A DNA stretch of 64,000 nt from assembly GCA_017303935.1 (NCBI GenBank), contig JAFLBD010000003.1, forward strand, positions 186,001-250,000, given 5' to 3'. Shown one piece after another: positions 1-8,531 of the stretch. Every line of letters starts with the position of its first letter. Position 1 is the stretch's first letter. The position numbers and the translations under genes are program-made. The notes beneath the pieces are model-generated. The model did no database searches. It saw only the letters and a list, made by a program, of their open reading frames with translations, and was not told where the DNA came from. The DNA comes from Armatimonadota bacterium. GTDB taxonomy: Bacteria > Armatimonadota > Fimbriimonadia > Fimbriimonadales > Fimbriimonadaceae.

Positions 1-2
1 CG

Positions 3-671
3 AACTACGCCGAGACAAAGATCGGATTCGATCCCGCTAAGCAGCTTCCGGCCGGACGGATTGGGAAGGTGATGCCTCGCGACCAAGCGTGGAAGTTGCT
101 CAAGCCATTCACTAACAAGTTCGGCATGCGGACGGTCAATGCGGTGAAATATGGTCTGGGCCGCGCTTTGTCCAGTTCGAAGCCGCACGTCGAATCACTT
201 GCCGCCTTCAATTTTTTGCTTGATTCTATGCCTGGCTGGGAGCAGAGTTACGGCGAGTCTGGGCTGATGCAAATTCAGATTTTCGTTCCTGAAGACCGCG
301 CCGAGTTGGTCTTTGGCGAAGTGATCGAGATGCAGAATCGCATGGGACTGGTGAGTTTTCTCGGCGTGATGAAAAAGCACAAATCGAGCCCAGCGCTGCT
401 GGATTATTCGGTGGATGGCTACTCGCTGGCGATGGACTTTCCGCGTTCATCCGATCCTCGGCTATTGCAGGAATTGGGGATCAAGATCGCCGATTTTGTT
501 ATTGCATCGGGCGGCAAATTCTATTTGGCGAAGGATGATTTGCTGACGCCAGCACAATTCGAGAAAATGCACGGGATAGAGGCGGTTCAGCGCTTCAAAT
601 TGATGCGCGAAATTGCTGATCCAGAGCGGCTGCTGAGTAGTGAACTCGCCAAACGATTGAACTTAGCCTAG
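3..671 (+). CDS. FAD-binding sugar/alcohol oxidase, C-terminal part (5' end outside window)
   Basis: The frame is open from the window edge to the TAG at 669-671, so only the last ~222 residues of a longer protein are present. The C-terminal text, a G-G-K-F-Y-L-A-K-D core followed by an M-R-E-I-x-D-P-x-x-L-L-S-S-x-L-A-x-R-L ending, is typical of the substrate/C-terminal domain of FAD-linked oxidases of the DprE1 / aldonolactone oxidase type. The FAD-binding (PCMH) half would lie upstream. A decaprenylphosphoryl-ribose oxidase-like or sugar-lactone oxidase role fits the family, but the substrate cannot be told. The GTG/ATG at 69-72 are internal codons and not the true start. nrnA follows 14 nt downstream in the same direction. 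Confidence 0.72.
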   Translation, partial: NYAETKIGFDPAKQLPAGRIGKVMPRDQAWKLLKPFTNKFGMRTVNAVKYGLGRALSSSKPHVESLAAFNFLLDSMPGWEQSYGESGLMQIQIFVPEDRAELVFGEVIEMQNRMGLVSFLGVMKKHKSSPALLDYSVDGYSLAMDFPRSSDPRLLQELGIKIADFVIASGGKFYLAKDDLLTPAQFEKMHGIEAVQRFKLMREIADPERLLSSELAKRLNLA

Positions 672-685
672 GTATTCTGGATTTG

Positions 686-1663
686 ATGCCGTTTGATTCT
701 ACGCTCGCAGAGCGATTTGACTTGCTCCTCAGCCAAGCTCAGCGGGTTTTTGTGGCGTGCCACCTAAACCCGGATGGTGATGCGCTGGGCTCTGCGCTTG
801 CCATGAGTCAATACTTGCAGCATCGCGGAGTGCCGCATGAAGTGCTTTGCAACAACGATGCCCCATTTAACTTGAAGTTCCTGCCAGGCGTGACCAAGGT
901 GACGTTGCAACCGAAGGGAGAGCAGGCAGATGTTGCGATCGTTTTGGACTTAGACAGCTTCGATCGTTTGGGGCGGGTTCGGCCCTACATCGAGGCGGCG
1001 GATACCGTTATTTTGATCGACCACCACGTTCCGCATGAAGCACAAGGCGACTTGCGGATTGTCAACGTGGAATCGCCAGCCACGGCGCTTGTCGTGCATC
1101 AACTCTTTAAGGCGGTCGGTTATCGCCCTTCCGCAGAAGCTGCCACTTGCCTGCTAACCGGGATCGTAACGGATACCGGTAGTTTTAGGTTCCGAAACAC
1201 TACTGCGGAGGCGCTTCACGCTTCGGCTGAGCTTTTGGAATGCGGTGGCGATTTGGCGTTGGTCGGGCGAGAGGTTTACATGAACCGACCGCTGAAGAGC
1301 ATTGAACTCGTCGGACGGACGCTGAGCAATATGCAGTTGGATCTGGACGGCAAACTGGCTTGGTCGGTGTTGACGATCGATGATTTTTCAGAATTTGGTG
1401 CGGAGGAGCAGCACACCGAAGGGCTCGCGAACGAACTACTTTCCATCGACACGGTTCATATTGCGGTGATTATTCGTCAGCCCACAACTGGGAAGGTTCG
1501 TGCGAGCATTCGAAGCCGGGAGCCGTATGATGTGAGTAAGGTCGCGCAGAAATTTGGTGGCGGGGGTCATCGCAATGCGGCGGGATGCACTTTTGATTTG
1601 CCCATCGAACAGGCGGAGACCGAACTTATTGAGGAGATTAAGAAATGCTTGGAATCTTGCTGA
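686..1663 (+). CDS. nrnA: Bifunctional oligoribonuclease / pAp phosphatase NrnA (DHH-DHHA1)
   Basis: A 325-residue DHH-family phosphoesterase. It degrades very short RNA oligomers (nanoRNA) and pAp in the cytoplasm. Visible motifs are HLNPDGDA at residues 26-33 (metal-binding aspartates), LDLD, the DHH triad in LIDHHVP near residue 112, and the C-terminal DHHA1 glycine cluster GGGGHRNAAG near residue 290, which binds substrate. The length matches the family. The ATG at 686 is preferred over the TTG three bases earlier. The 3' end overlaps truB by 19 nt, which points to co-transcription; an nrnA-truB neighbourhood is common in Gram-positive and related genomes, often behind rbfA. Confidence 0.93.
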   Translation: MPFDSTLAERFDLLLSQAQRVFVACHLNPDGDALGSALAMSQYLQHRGVPHEVLCNNDAPFNLKFLPGVTKVTLQPKGEQADVAIVLDLDSFDRLGRVRPYIEAADTVILIDHHVPHEAQGDLRIVNVESPATALVVHQLFKAVGYRPSAEAATCLLTGIVTDTGSFRFRNTTAEALHASAELLECGGDLALVGREVYMNRPLKSIELVGRTLSNMQLDLDGKLAWSVLTIDDFSEFGAEEQHTEGLANELLSIDTVHIAVIIRQPTTGKVRASIRSREPYDVSKVAQKFGGGGHRNAAGCTFDLPIEQAETELIEEIKKCLESC

Positions 1664-2514
1664 TTGATAAGGAACCTGGAATGACTTCGCATGACGTTGT
1701 GGCGAAGATTCGGCGCAAACTCAATACAAAGCGAGTGGGACATGCTGGCACTCTCGATCCGATGGCGACGGGGCTGCTGGTGATTGCTGTTGGCCCTGCG
1801 ACACGCTTTTTGCAATATCTGCCGCTTGAACCTAAAGAATACGAATTTAAGGTTAAGTTTGGGCAAGAAACCAACACTCAAGACGCTGAGGGCGAAGTGG
1901 TCGCTACCAAGGATGTGCCAGGAAACTTGCAAACTTTGGTCGATGAGTTTTTACCGAAACTGGTCGGTACGATCGAGCAGATTCCGCCGATGTTCTCTGC
2001 GGTGAAGAAGGACGGCAAGCCCTTGTATGCGCTTGCGCGGCAGGGTGTGGAGATCGAACGCGAACCTCGACAAGTGACCATTTTTAAGCTTGAAGTTTTT
2101 GGATGGGAGGGTGAACAGGCGTGGTTCCGATGTCAATGTTCGGGCGGAACGTACGTGCGAACTTTGGCGCATGATCTTGGACAAATGGTGGGTTGTGGTG
2201 CTCACGTTACGGAGCTAAACCGTGTACAAGTTGGCCGGTTTCAACTTGAAGATGCTGTGCAACTTGGTGACCTTATTCCTGAAGATTTGATTCCTCTGGA
2301 AAGCGCGCTGTTGCCACGCCCGATTGTCAAGCTTGATGCGCGTAGTGCGGCGCTTGCCTACAACGGTCAACAGGTGGCGGTGCGGCCTGTGCCCGATGCT
2401 GATTTTGTTGCAATCGCCGAAGCGTCAGGGCGCGTCTTTGGAATGGCGAAGGTCACCGAACACGGATTTTTGCAGCCCGAGTGCGTGATTCCTGCCGAAG
2501 CGGTTCATGGTTAA
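1645..2514 (+). CDS. truB: tRNA pseudouridine(55) synthase TruB
   Basis: A 289-residue synthase that isomerises U55 in the T-loop of most tRNAs. The N-terminus has the family signature D-K-P/E-x-G-M-T-S-H, then G-H-A-G-T-L-D-P-M-A-T-G-L-L with the catalytic Asp at residue 38. A central SGGTYVRTLAHDLG motif and a shortened PUA-like C-terminal region follow. The start ATG lies inside the end of nrnA (19-nt overlap) and the stop overlaps the next gene by 8 nt, so nrnA-truB-DUF2752 probably forms one translationally coupled operon. Confidence 0.95.
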   Translation: MLGILLIDKEPGMTSHDVVAKIRRKLNTKRVGHAGTLDPMATGLLVIAVGPATRFLQYLPLEPKEYEFKVKFGQETNTQDAEGEVVATKDVPGNLQTLVDEFLPKLVGTIEQIPPMFSAVKKDGKPLYALARQGVEIEREPRQVTIFKLEVFGWEGEQAWFRCQCSGGTYVRTLAHDLGQMVGCGAHVTELNRVQVGRFQLEDAVQLGDLIPEDLIPLESALLPRPIVKLDARSAALAYNGQQVAVRPVPDADFVAIAEASGRVFGMAKVTEHGFLQPECVIPAEAVHG

Positions 2515-2986
2515 GTTCGATCCGGGATATTCCAAGAAGCAGTTGGCGGGCCATTTGCAATGGTTTGTTTCCTGGGTGATTGTCACCGGGTTCGCGCTCT
2601 ACCTCTCGCCTGATCCTGCTGGACATGGCACACACACACACCTTGGCTTGCCCGCTTGTCCTTCGGTTAGCCTTTTTGGCCGGCTGTGCCCTGGCTGCGG
2701 ATTGACGACTTCGTTTACGGCAACACTCCACGGACGGTTCGACCTCGCCTGGCAAGCGAACCCGTTCGGAACGTTGTTTTATCTGTTGTTCACGATCAGC
2801 GCGATCGGATGCGGGATTGGGTACTGGCGTGGGAGTCGGTTCAATACGGACGCTCGGCCAATCCAGGCGTTTATGGGTGTACTCGTGGCGCTTTACCTCG
2901 GATTTGGCGTCTGGCGATTTACGACCCAGCCGGTGCCGACGTTGGAATCTCAGCTCAATAAGTTAGGTGTTCAGGTTCGGAATTGA
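2507..2986 (+). CDS. DUF2752 family membrane protein
   Basis: A 159-residue protein with about three hydrophobic segments (residues ~18-38, ~85-107 and ~120-140). Between the first two is the motif C-P-x-C-G-L-T-x-x, here LCPGCGLTTSF, the hallmark of DUF2752; the cysteines could bind metal or form a disulfide. The family's function is unknown. The ATG at 2507 lies in the 3' end of truB, so it is probably expressed with nrnA-truB. Its 3' end runs 24 nt into the convergent PLP-enzyme gene. Confidence 0.8.
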   Translation: MVKFDPGYSKKQLAGHLQWFVSWVIVTGFALYLSPDPAGHGTHTHLGLPACPSVSLFGRLCPGCGLTTSFTATLHGRFDLAWQANPFGTLFYLLFTISAIGCGIGYWRGSRFNTDARPIQAFMGVLVALYLGFGVWRFTTQPVPTLESQLNKLGVQVRN

Positions 2987-3937
2987 ACCAAAGAGTGCCG
3001 GAATTCCGCCAGTGTGCCAGAAAAGCACTTTGCCCCTGAGTTTCCCCGTTGTCGCGAGATGGATCAAAGCTGCGAAAGCCTTTGCAGTGTAGATCGGGTC
3101 CAGAAAGATGCCTTCTGTTTGGGCTAGGTTTTTGAGGGCAATCATTCCCTCTTCACTTGCGATTCCGTATCCTGCACCGACGAAGTCCAGGTTCACATTG
3201 AATTCCTCGGCCGTAATCTTAGGCATGCCGGTTTCACGAGCGAGGCTTTCGCTGAGGGCGGCGAAGTCGTGGACAATTTCGGGTTCTGGATCGCACGCGA
3301 TGCCAAGAACTTTGGTCTTCGAACCGTGTAATGCAGTAGCCAATCCGACGTGGGTGCTCCCTGAACTGCTAGCAAACACGATGGTATCAAACTCCTCGGC
3401 CAGCTCGAGTGCAGCTTGGGTGAAGGCGTATGCCCCCAAAAAGTTACTCCCTCCAACCGGTATGTTCATCACCTTTTTGCCTCCGGCTTGGAGTTCGGCG
3501 CAAATTTTGGCGGCGTAATCGTAAAGAACTTCCCAGTCGTCGTCTGGGAAAAGGTGCAAGTTGATACCGAGGATCTGGTCGAGTAGGATGTTGCCATTTC
3601 CTGGTTCGACCGCTTCGACTTCGATCTTTTCGGCGCTGGAGTCGAACGGGAGTTGCATGATGGCGGCGTGGCACTCGATGCCGCAAACAGAGCAGGCCGC
3701 ACCCAGTTGCCGGATAAAGTTGCTTTGCGCGGCGCCACAGGTAACGATGGCCTCGATGCCATCTGCGACCGCTCTTGCCATCAAATATTCCAATTTCCGG
3801 CCTTTATTCCCTCCAAGAGCGAAACCAGTGAGGTCGTCGCGCTTTATCCATAAGTCGATGCCCAATTTTTCGCTCATCTTCGGGAGAGGATGGAGCGGTG
3901 TTGGCAGACAGACCAGTGGAAGGCGCGGAAAACTCAC
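2963..3937 (-). CDS. D-cysteine desulfhydrase / ACC deaminase family PLP enzyme
   Basis: A 324-residue member of the fold-type II PLP enzymes. LGGNKGRKLEYL carries the PLP lysine (K45), AAQSN follows, SSSGSTHVGL resembles the phosphate-binding loop, and a C-terminal WHTGGIPALF matches the family. These enzymes break down D-cysteine to pyruvate, ammonia and sulfide, or deaminate 1-aminocyclopropane-1-carboxylate; sequence reading cannot separate the two, though D-cysteine desulfhydrase is commoner in such genomes. The start appears to be GTG at 3937. It is transcribed against the upstream operon and overlaps the DUF2752 gene tail to tail. Confidence 0.85.
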   Translation of the reverse strand: MSFPRLPLVCLPTPLHPLPKMSEKLGIDLWIKRDDLTGFALGGNKGRKLEYLMARAVADGIEAIVTCGAAQSNFIRQLGAACSVCGIECHAAIMQLPFDSSAEKIEVEAVEPGNGNILLDQILGINLHLFPDDDWEVLYDYAAKICAELQAGGKKVMNIPVGGSNFLGAYAFTQAALELAEEFDTIVFASSSGSTHVGLATALHGSKTKVLGIACDPEPEIVHDFAALSESLARETGMPKITAEEFNVNLDFVGAGYGIASEEGMIALKNLAQTEGIFLDPIYTAKAFAALIHLATTGKLRGKVLFWHTGGIPALFGSIPNLNT

Positions 3938-3970
3938 GAGAACAGAGTACCAAAAGCCATAATTGCGAAT

Positions 3971-4534
3971 ATGAACTCTGGGAAAAAGAAAGCAGGCAAG
4001 GTTGTGCTCGGCATTGTGGTTGCAGGGCTCGCTGTTGCTGGGTATCTGTTCGGCCCGACGGTAGCTGCATTGTGGAAAGCCGGCTTCTTTTCAGATGTGA
4101 AAAAGTCAGAGTACGTCGGAACCAGCAAGGACAATCTTCGCCGCCTTTACACCGCGATGATGCTATATCACGAGAGCGAGGGGCAATTCCCTGCTGCAGA
4201 AGGTTGGATGGATGCGATTGAAAACCGTCTCCAAACGGCGGATTTGAAGGATGGTGAGGGCAAGAAGAAATTGCACAACCCGTTGCTGGGCGAAGATTCG
4301 TACGGTTACGCGATGAACTCTCTTGCAAGCGGCAAGTATGTGGACGATCTTCCTGAAGGCAAGAAGACCATTTTGCTCTTTGATAGTTCGAAGACGAACC
4401 GGGATGCGAGCGGTGATCCAAAGGTGGATGTGCCGAATCCTGCGCGGCAGGGTGGAAACCTCGCGATTCTAGCGGACGGGACTTTGCTCGTCGACGGGAA
4501 GCCGGAAGTAGCACCGGCCCAAAGTGCCAAGTGA
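3971..4534 (+). CDS. Single-pass membrane protein with pseudopilin-like globular domain
   Basis: A 187-residue product from the ATG at 3971; a longer reading from 3890 would overlap the divergent gene and has no support. A lysine-rich N-terminus is followed by one hydrophobic helix (residues ~9-30) without the usual prepilin cleavage motif. The ectodomain has N-L-R-R-L-Y-T-A-M-M-L-Y-H-E-S-E-G-Q-F-P, closely resembling the post-helix segment of DUF1559-type pseudopilins, and ends with a short A/P/Q tail. It may be a relative of pseudopilins that lost the cleavage signal. It lies 34 nt before the redoxin-cytochrome-monooxygenase gene, possibly co-transcribed. Function unknown. Confidence 0.7.
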   Translation: MNSGKKKAGKVVLGIVVAGLAVAGYLFGPTVAALWKAGFFSDVKKSEYVGTSKDNLRRLYTAMMLYHESEGQFPAAEGWMDAIENRLQTADLKDGEGKKKLHNPLLGEDSYGYAMNSLASGKYVDDLPEGKKTILLFDSSKTNRDASGDPKVDVPNPARQGGNLAILADGTLLVDGKPEVAPAQSAK

Positions 4535-4568
4535 ACCTTAGACCTCTGGCGAACGTTTTAGGTGATAG

Positions 4569-6392
4569 ATGAAGAGTTGGTGGCTTTTGGCAATGGTGGC
4601 GAGTTTGCCTCTCACGATGGCGTTTGTTTGGCATCGAGGAGGCGCGCGGCAAGAAACCGAAGTTTCGATCGTTCGTACCGCTGATCTTTGGAGTCCTGCC
4701 GAAGCTGGGATTGGGCGATTTGTGCCCCCCGCTTCCCTGCCTGATCTTGCCGGAAAAGCGACGAACTGGACTCAATTTGCGGGTAAACGCGGCACCGTGA
4801 TCCTGCTGACCAGTGCGACCTGCCCTGTCAGCAAGCGCATGACTACGGCAACCATTGATCTGGCGAAGAAGTATCAAATACAAGGATTCGGCTTCGTGGT
4901 AGTCAACGTCGCTCCTGACGAGGATGCCAAAGAGATTTCGGCTCAAAAGAGCCGGCTCGGACTGCCCTATTTGGTGGACAAAAAGGGTGAATTCTCGAAG
5001 ACACTGGGTGCGAAAACGACTACCGAAGTTTTTGTGGTGGACACTGCGCGAACGCTGCTCTACCGCGGCGCACTCTCGGATCAATATGGAGTCGGCATGG
5101 TTTCCGATTCGGCGCGCAACCCCTACCTGGCGGATGCCCTAGACCAGATTGTGCGCGGGGAGCCGATCACCATTGAAGCGACCCACGCTCCTGGATGCGC
5201 TCTGGCGAGTTCGGAGTCTGTCCCGAAGATCGCCGGCGTGACGTACACCCGCGAAGTCAGCCGGATTTTGCAGCGCAACTGTGTGAGCTGCCATCGACCA
5301 GGTGGAGTTGGGCCGTTTCGGTTGGACAACTTCAAGGATGTCAAGGCACGTGGGCCGATGATCGCTGGGGTCACAAAGGATCGCATTATGCCGCCCTGGT
5401 TTGCGAATCCGGCAGAGGGACAACCGAAATGGGCGAATGATCGCAGCCTGAGTGAGTCGGACATCGCGACGCTGCAATCTTGGGTGCAAGCAGGGACTCC
5501 TGAAGGCGATCCGAAAGACTTGCCAATCCCCGTCAAATATCCATCCGAATGGACCATCGGCAAACCCGATTTGATCGTGCAGTTGCCTCAGCCGGTGCCG
5601 GTGAAGGCCGATGGATTCATGAATTACGTCAATATCACAGTGCCGCTGAACCTCACTGAGGATAAGTGGGTGACTGCGACGCAAATTCTCCCTACGGACC
5701 GAGCCGTGGTCCACCATGTTTTGGTGTTTATCACGGAAAATGGACGGCGATTCACTTCAGACGATGAAGGAGTTTCGGGCTTTTTCGCGGGATATGTGCC
5801 GGGGACGGACTCGTTTGTGATGCCTGCTGGACTGGCGAAGAAACTTCCAAAGGGGTCCCAACTTCGGTTCCAGATTCACTACACTCCGAACGGAGTGGCC
5901 ACCACTGACCAGCTTCGATTGGGACTCAAGTTTACATCCGAGCCACCGAAGCAGGAATTGAAGACGGTTGCGCTCGCAAATCTGCGATTTGAGATTCCGC
6001 CATTTGATCCCAATCACCGCGTCGAAGCAAGGTTGAAGGTGCCTTTTGATGCCGAAATTCAGACCTTCATGCCGCACATGCACGTTCGTGGAAAGGCGTA
6101 TCGTTACGAGGTGATTTTGCCGTCGGGTGAGAAGAAGTTGTTACTCGATATTCCGCATTACGACTTCAATTGGCAGCTGCAGTATGTGCCGATTGAACCT
6201 ATCAAAGTGCCAAAAGGGTCCTCCCTCATCGGGACGGCTTGGTTCGATAATTCTAAAGAAAATCCAGCCAATCCGAACCCGGCCGCGACGGTGCGGTTTG
6301 GCGATCAAACCTATGAAGAGATGATGCTAGGATATTTCAACTATACTGGCGGAACCGGACGACTTCGAAATCGTTTGTTCGGTGGAAACTGA
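4569..6392 (+). CDS. Secreted redoxin - cytochrome c - copper type II monooxygenase-like fusion
   Basis: A 607-residue exported protein. The start at 4569 has an AGGTGATAG ribosome site, and the N-terminus (residues 1-20) is hydrophobic. Domains in order: an AhpC/TSA-like redoxin (residues ~50-200; the active site reads T-C-P-V-S at 84-88, with only one cysteine of the usual pair); a c-type cytochrome segment with one haem motif CVSCH at 238-242; then a region with a VHHVLVFI histidine pair and an MPHMHVRGKAY motif, as in copper type II ascorbate-dependent (peptidylglycine/DBH-like) monooxygenases. Such fusions are known in Planctomycetes, Acidobacteria and Armatimonadota; the substrate is unknown. 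It probably acts in the periplasm or at the outer surface. The gene behind follows after 5 nt. Confidence 0.82.
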   Translation: MKSWWLLAMVASLPLTMAFVWHRGGARQETEVSIVRTADLWSPAEAGIGRFVPPASLPDLAGKATNWTQFAGKRGTVILLTSATCPVSKRMTTATIDLAKKYQIQGFGFVVVNVAPDEDAKEISAQKSRLGLPYLVDKKGEFSKTLGAKTTTEVFVVDTARTLLYRGALSDQYGVGMVSDSARNPYLADALDQIVRGEPITIEATHAPGCALASSESVPKIAGVTYTREVSRILQRNCVSCHRPGGVGPFRLDNFKDVKARGPMIAGVTKDRIMPPWFANPAEGQPKWANDRSLSESDIATLQSWVQAGTPEGDPKDLPIPVKYPSEWTIGKPDLIVQLPQPVPVKADGFMNYVNITVPLNLTEDKWVTATQILPTDRAVVHHVLVFITENGRRFTSDDEGVSGFFAGYVPGTDSFVMPAGLAKKLPKGSQLRFQIHYTPNGVATTDQLRLGLKFTSEPPKQELKTVALANLRFEIPPFDPNHRVEARLKVPFDAEIQTFMPHMHVRGKAYRYEVILPSGEKKLLLDIPHYDFNWQLQYVPIEPIKVPKGSSLIGTAWFDNSKENPANPNPAATVRFGDQTYEEMMLGYFNYTGGTGRLRNRLFGGN

Positions 6393-6397
6393 TTTTT

Positions 6398-7033
6398 ATG
6401 ATTCAAACAGTGCTACTTTCCGCGGCAATTTTGGCCCAGAACCAAACTCCGAACTACGGCTATACCACCGCTCAAATGGACGCGATGGGATTGGAAAAGT
6501 GGATTGCCATTTGCGAATCCAAGAGGCCAGGTGGAATGCCGGAGTACGAATATCGCGACCAAGTGAGCCAGTACGCCAACGCTGTGAAGGCTCAGAACAC
6601 AGTGCGAATTTCGAAGTTGGTCCCGGCGGATCAAGATTATTACAACGCGATCACCAAACATCTGCAGAATTACGGCTACAAGCTGGTGGAATCCGAATAC
6701 AACTTCATGGGCGGAGGAACGATGTACCTTCTGTTTTTTGCGGGCCGTGACGCCGAATGCTACGACGCCATCAAAGCTTTGCTATTGAAGAAAGGCGTTG
6801 CTAAGAAGCGGTTGTATGTGAATGATGTCGTTGCCAAGCTTGAAGTCATTGGCAAAGCTCTGAAGTCGAATGATGGGGAGAAGATGGGGGACACTGAAGC
6901 GGCGATCGCGTCCTATCACAGTGCTCGTGCGTCGTTCGATGAAGTCACGAGACTTGCCAGCCTCCGAACGGTCACCGAACTTGCGTACTTGATTGAAGTT
7001 TGCGATAAGTGGGCGAAGTTCACCACTAACTAA
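6398..7033 (+). CDS. Secreted hypothetical protein
   Basis: 211 residues, beginning with a short hydrophobic leader cleaved probably near LAQNQ (residues ~1-14). The rest is soluble and mostly helical, with no motif I recognise. It starts 5 nt after the redoxin-cytochrome fusion, so the two are likely one transcript and may share an envelope role. The stop codon overlaps the convergent D-aminoacylase gene by 4 nt. Confidence 0.72.
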   Translation: MIQTVLLSAAILAQNQTPNYGYTTAQMDAMGLEKWIAICESKRPGGMPEYEYRDQVSQYANAVKAQNTVRISKLVPADQDYYNAITKHLQNYGYKLVESEYNFMGGGTMYLLFFAGRDAECYDAIKALLLKKGVAKKRLYVNDVVAKLEVIGKALKSNDGEKMGDTEAAIASYHSARASFDEVTRLASLRTVTELAYLIEVCDKWAKFTTN

Positions 7034-8484
7034 GGCTGTCTGCGGACACTCTTGCCGTTGCGAAGCAGCGTTGGCTTCCCTTGGGCGAGCGTTTTGACGC
7101 CTGAGACCCAGACGTATTTCATGCCTGTGCTGAGGAGTTTTGGCTCGGAAGCAGTCGCGTTATCTCGAATGGTCATTGGATCAAACGCCACGATGTCAGC
7201 GACGTAACCTGGCTTGAGCCTTCCGCGCTTTGGCAAGCGAAACGTTTCAGCGGTCAGTGAAGTCATCTTGCGGATCGCTTCTTGGAGCGTAATCAGCTTC
7301 TTCTCTCGAACATAAACTGCAAGGATTCTGGGGAAAGAGCCAGCGCCTCGTGGGTGTGATCCTCCGATGCTTCCATCGCTGCAGAACATGATCTTGGGAT
7401 GTTTGATGAAGTGATTGAGGTCACGATCCTGCATTGCTGTCACGGCAACGCTCTGACGCCCGGACCCATCTGGCCCTTCTGTTTTTCGCAAGATTTCTTG
7501 AATGATACTGATCGGATCTTTGCCTGTAATCTTAGCGATCTCTGTGAGCGTTTTGCCAACCCAACTGGGTTCGTGGGTGTAGCTGGTGAGCCGGACATTT
7601 TGTGCTCCGCCGACATCGGCCAGTCCTTTGACCCAAATTGATCGATCTTCCCAGTCGCGACTTGGGGAGAGTGCTGAAATCGTGGATTGCCAGAATAGGT
7701 ATGGATAAACATCTGCACTGACTTTCGAGTTGGACAGGATCGCATCGACATCGCCAGCTTTGCCCCAAACCTTTGCCGAACCTAGCTTGATGTGCGAAAT
7801 CTGGGTTCGAATTCCTGCGGATTTGCCGATTTGAACGAGTTCGTCGAAGGACTCAAAAGTGCGGTCAGCCTCATCGCGTACATGGCTGATGTAGAGCCCA
7901 TCATATGGCTGGGTCATCTTGGCTAGGGCTATGAGTTCTGCGGTGTTGCTGTAGTATCCGGGATCGTATTCGAGTCCACTCGAGAGGCCGATAGCGCCCG
8001 CTTCCATATCTGCCTTGACCAGGAGTTGCATTTTGGCGATCTCTTCTGGCGTGGCGAGCCGCTTGTAGTTATCGCCGAGGACTTGGCCGCGAATCCCGCC
8101 GTGTCCGGTGAACAGAGCGAAGTTGATCGCTGGCTTGAGTGATTCTAGTTCTTTGAATTCATCCGCGACGGGTTGGCTCCAGCCGCCATCTTGTCCTACC
8201 ACAGAGGTCGTGATTCCTTGGGTGATCTGTGAGACTGCGAGGGGATCTTTGCTGATGTTGCCGGCTGCGTGAGAGTGCGCGTCGATGAATCCGGGAGCGA
8301 TCGCAAGACCTTTGAGCTCGATGACGGGTTCTCCTGATACTGGCTTCAGCCTGCCGACTGCCAAAATCTGTTCGCCGCGTATTCTAACCGAGCCCAAATA
8401 CGGTTTGGCACCTGACCCATCATAGATCGTCCCTCCGTGCAAAAGGACCGTTTGGACCGAAGCGAGGACAAAGGCAGCAAGCAT
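7030..8484 (-). CDS. D-aminoacylase / N-acyl-D-amino-acid deacylase family amidohydrolase
   Basis: 484 residues with a short export-like leader (MLAAFVLASVQTVLL). It is a TIM-barrel amidohydrolase: GFIDAHSHAAG gives the metal-binding HxH near residue 70, GQDGG follows, SSGLEYDPG and ISHVRDEAD are D-aminoacylase hallmarks, and a late FCSDGSIGGSHPRG segment precedes the typical C-terminal GRLKPGYVADIVAFD sheet. The family removes acyl groups from N-acyl-D-amino acids, or hydrolyses dihydropyrimidine-like and D-peptide substrates; the exact substrate cannot be read. It is convergent with the preceding gene and divergent (47 nt) from the BSP peptidase gene. Confidence 0.86.
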   Translation of the reverse strand: MLAAFVLASVQTVLLHGGTIYDGSGAKPYLGSVRIRGEQILAVGRLKPVSGEPVIELKGLAIAPGFIDAHSHAAGNISKDPLAVSQITQGITTSVVGQDGGWSQPVADEFKELESLKPAINFALFTGHGGIRGQVLGDNYKRLATPEEIAKMQLLVKADMEAGAIGLSSGLEYDPGYYSNTAELIALAKMTQPYDGLYISHVRDEADRTFESFDELVQIGKSAGIRTQISHIKLGSAKVWGKAGDVDAILSNSKVSADVYPYLFWQSTISALSPSRDWEDRSIWVKGLADVGGAQNVRLTSYTHEPSWVGKTLTEIAKITGKDPISIIQEILRKTEGPDGSGRQSVAVTAMQDRDLNHFIKHPKIMFCSDGSIGGSHPRGAGSFPRILAVYVREKKLITLQEAIRKMTSLTAETFRLPKRGRLKPGYVADIVAFDPMTIRDNATASEPKLLSTGMKYVWVSGVKTLAQGKPTLLRNGKSVRRQP

Positions 8485-8531
8485 AGATCGGATGTTACAG
8501 CAATTTTGGTAGCACGTGTAGACTGAGCTGC

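Noticed and set aside
69-671. Complete small gene starting at GTG/ATG 69-72
   Set aside because: The frame is open to the window edge with protein-like sequence ahead of it, and the residues match only the C-terminal part of a FAD oxidase.
3804-5084. Long minus-strand open frame of 426 codons across the PLP-enzyme start, the membrane protein and the redoxin gene
   Set aside because: It would run through three well-supported genes and has Arg/Ser/Pro-rich sequence without domains.
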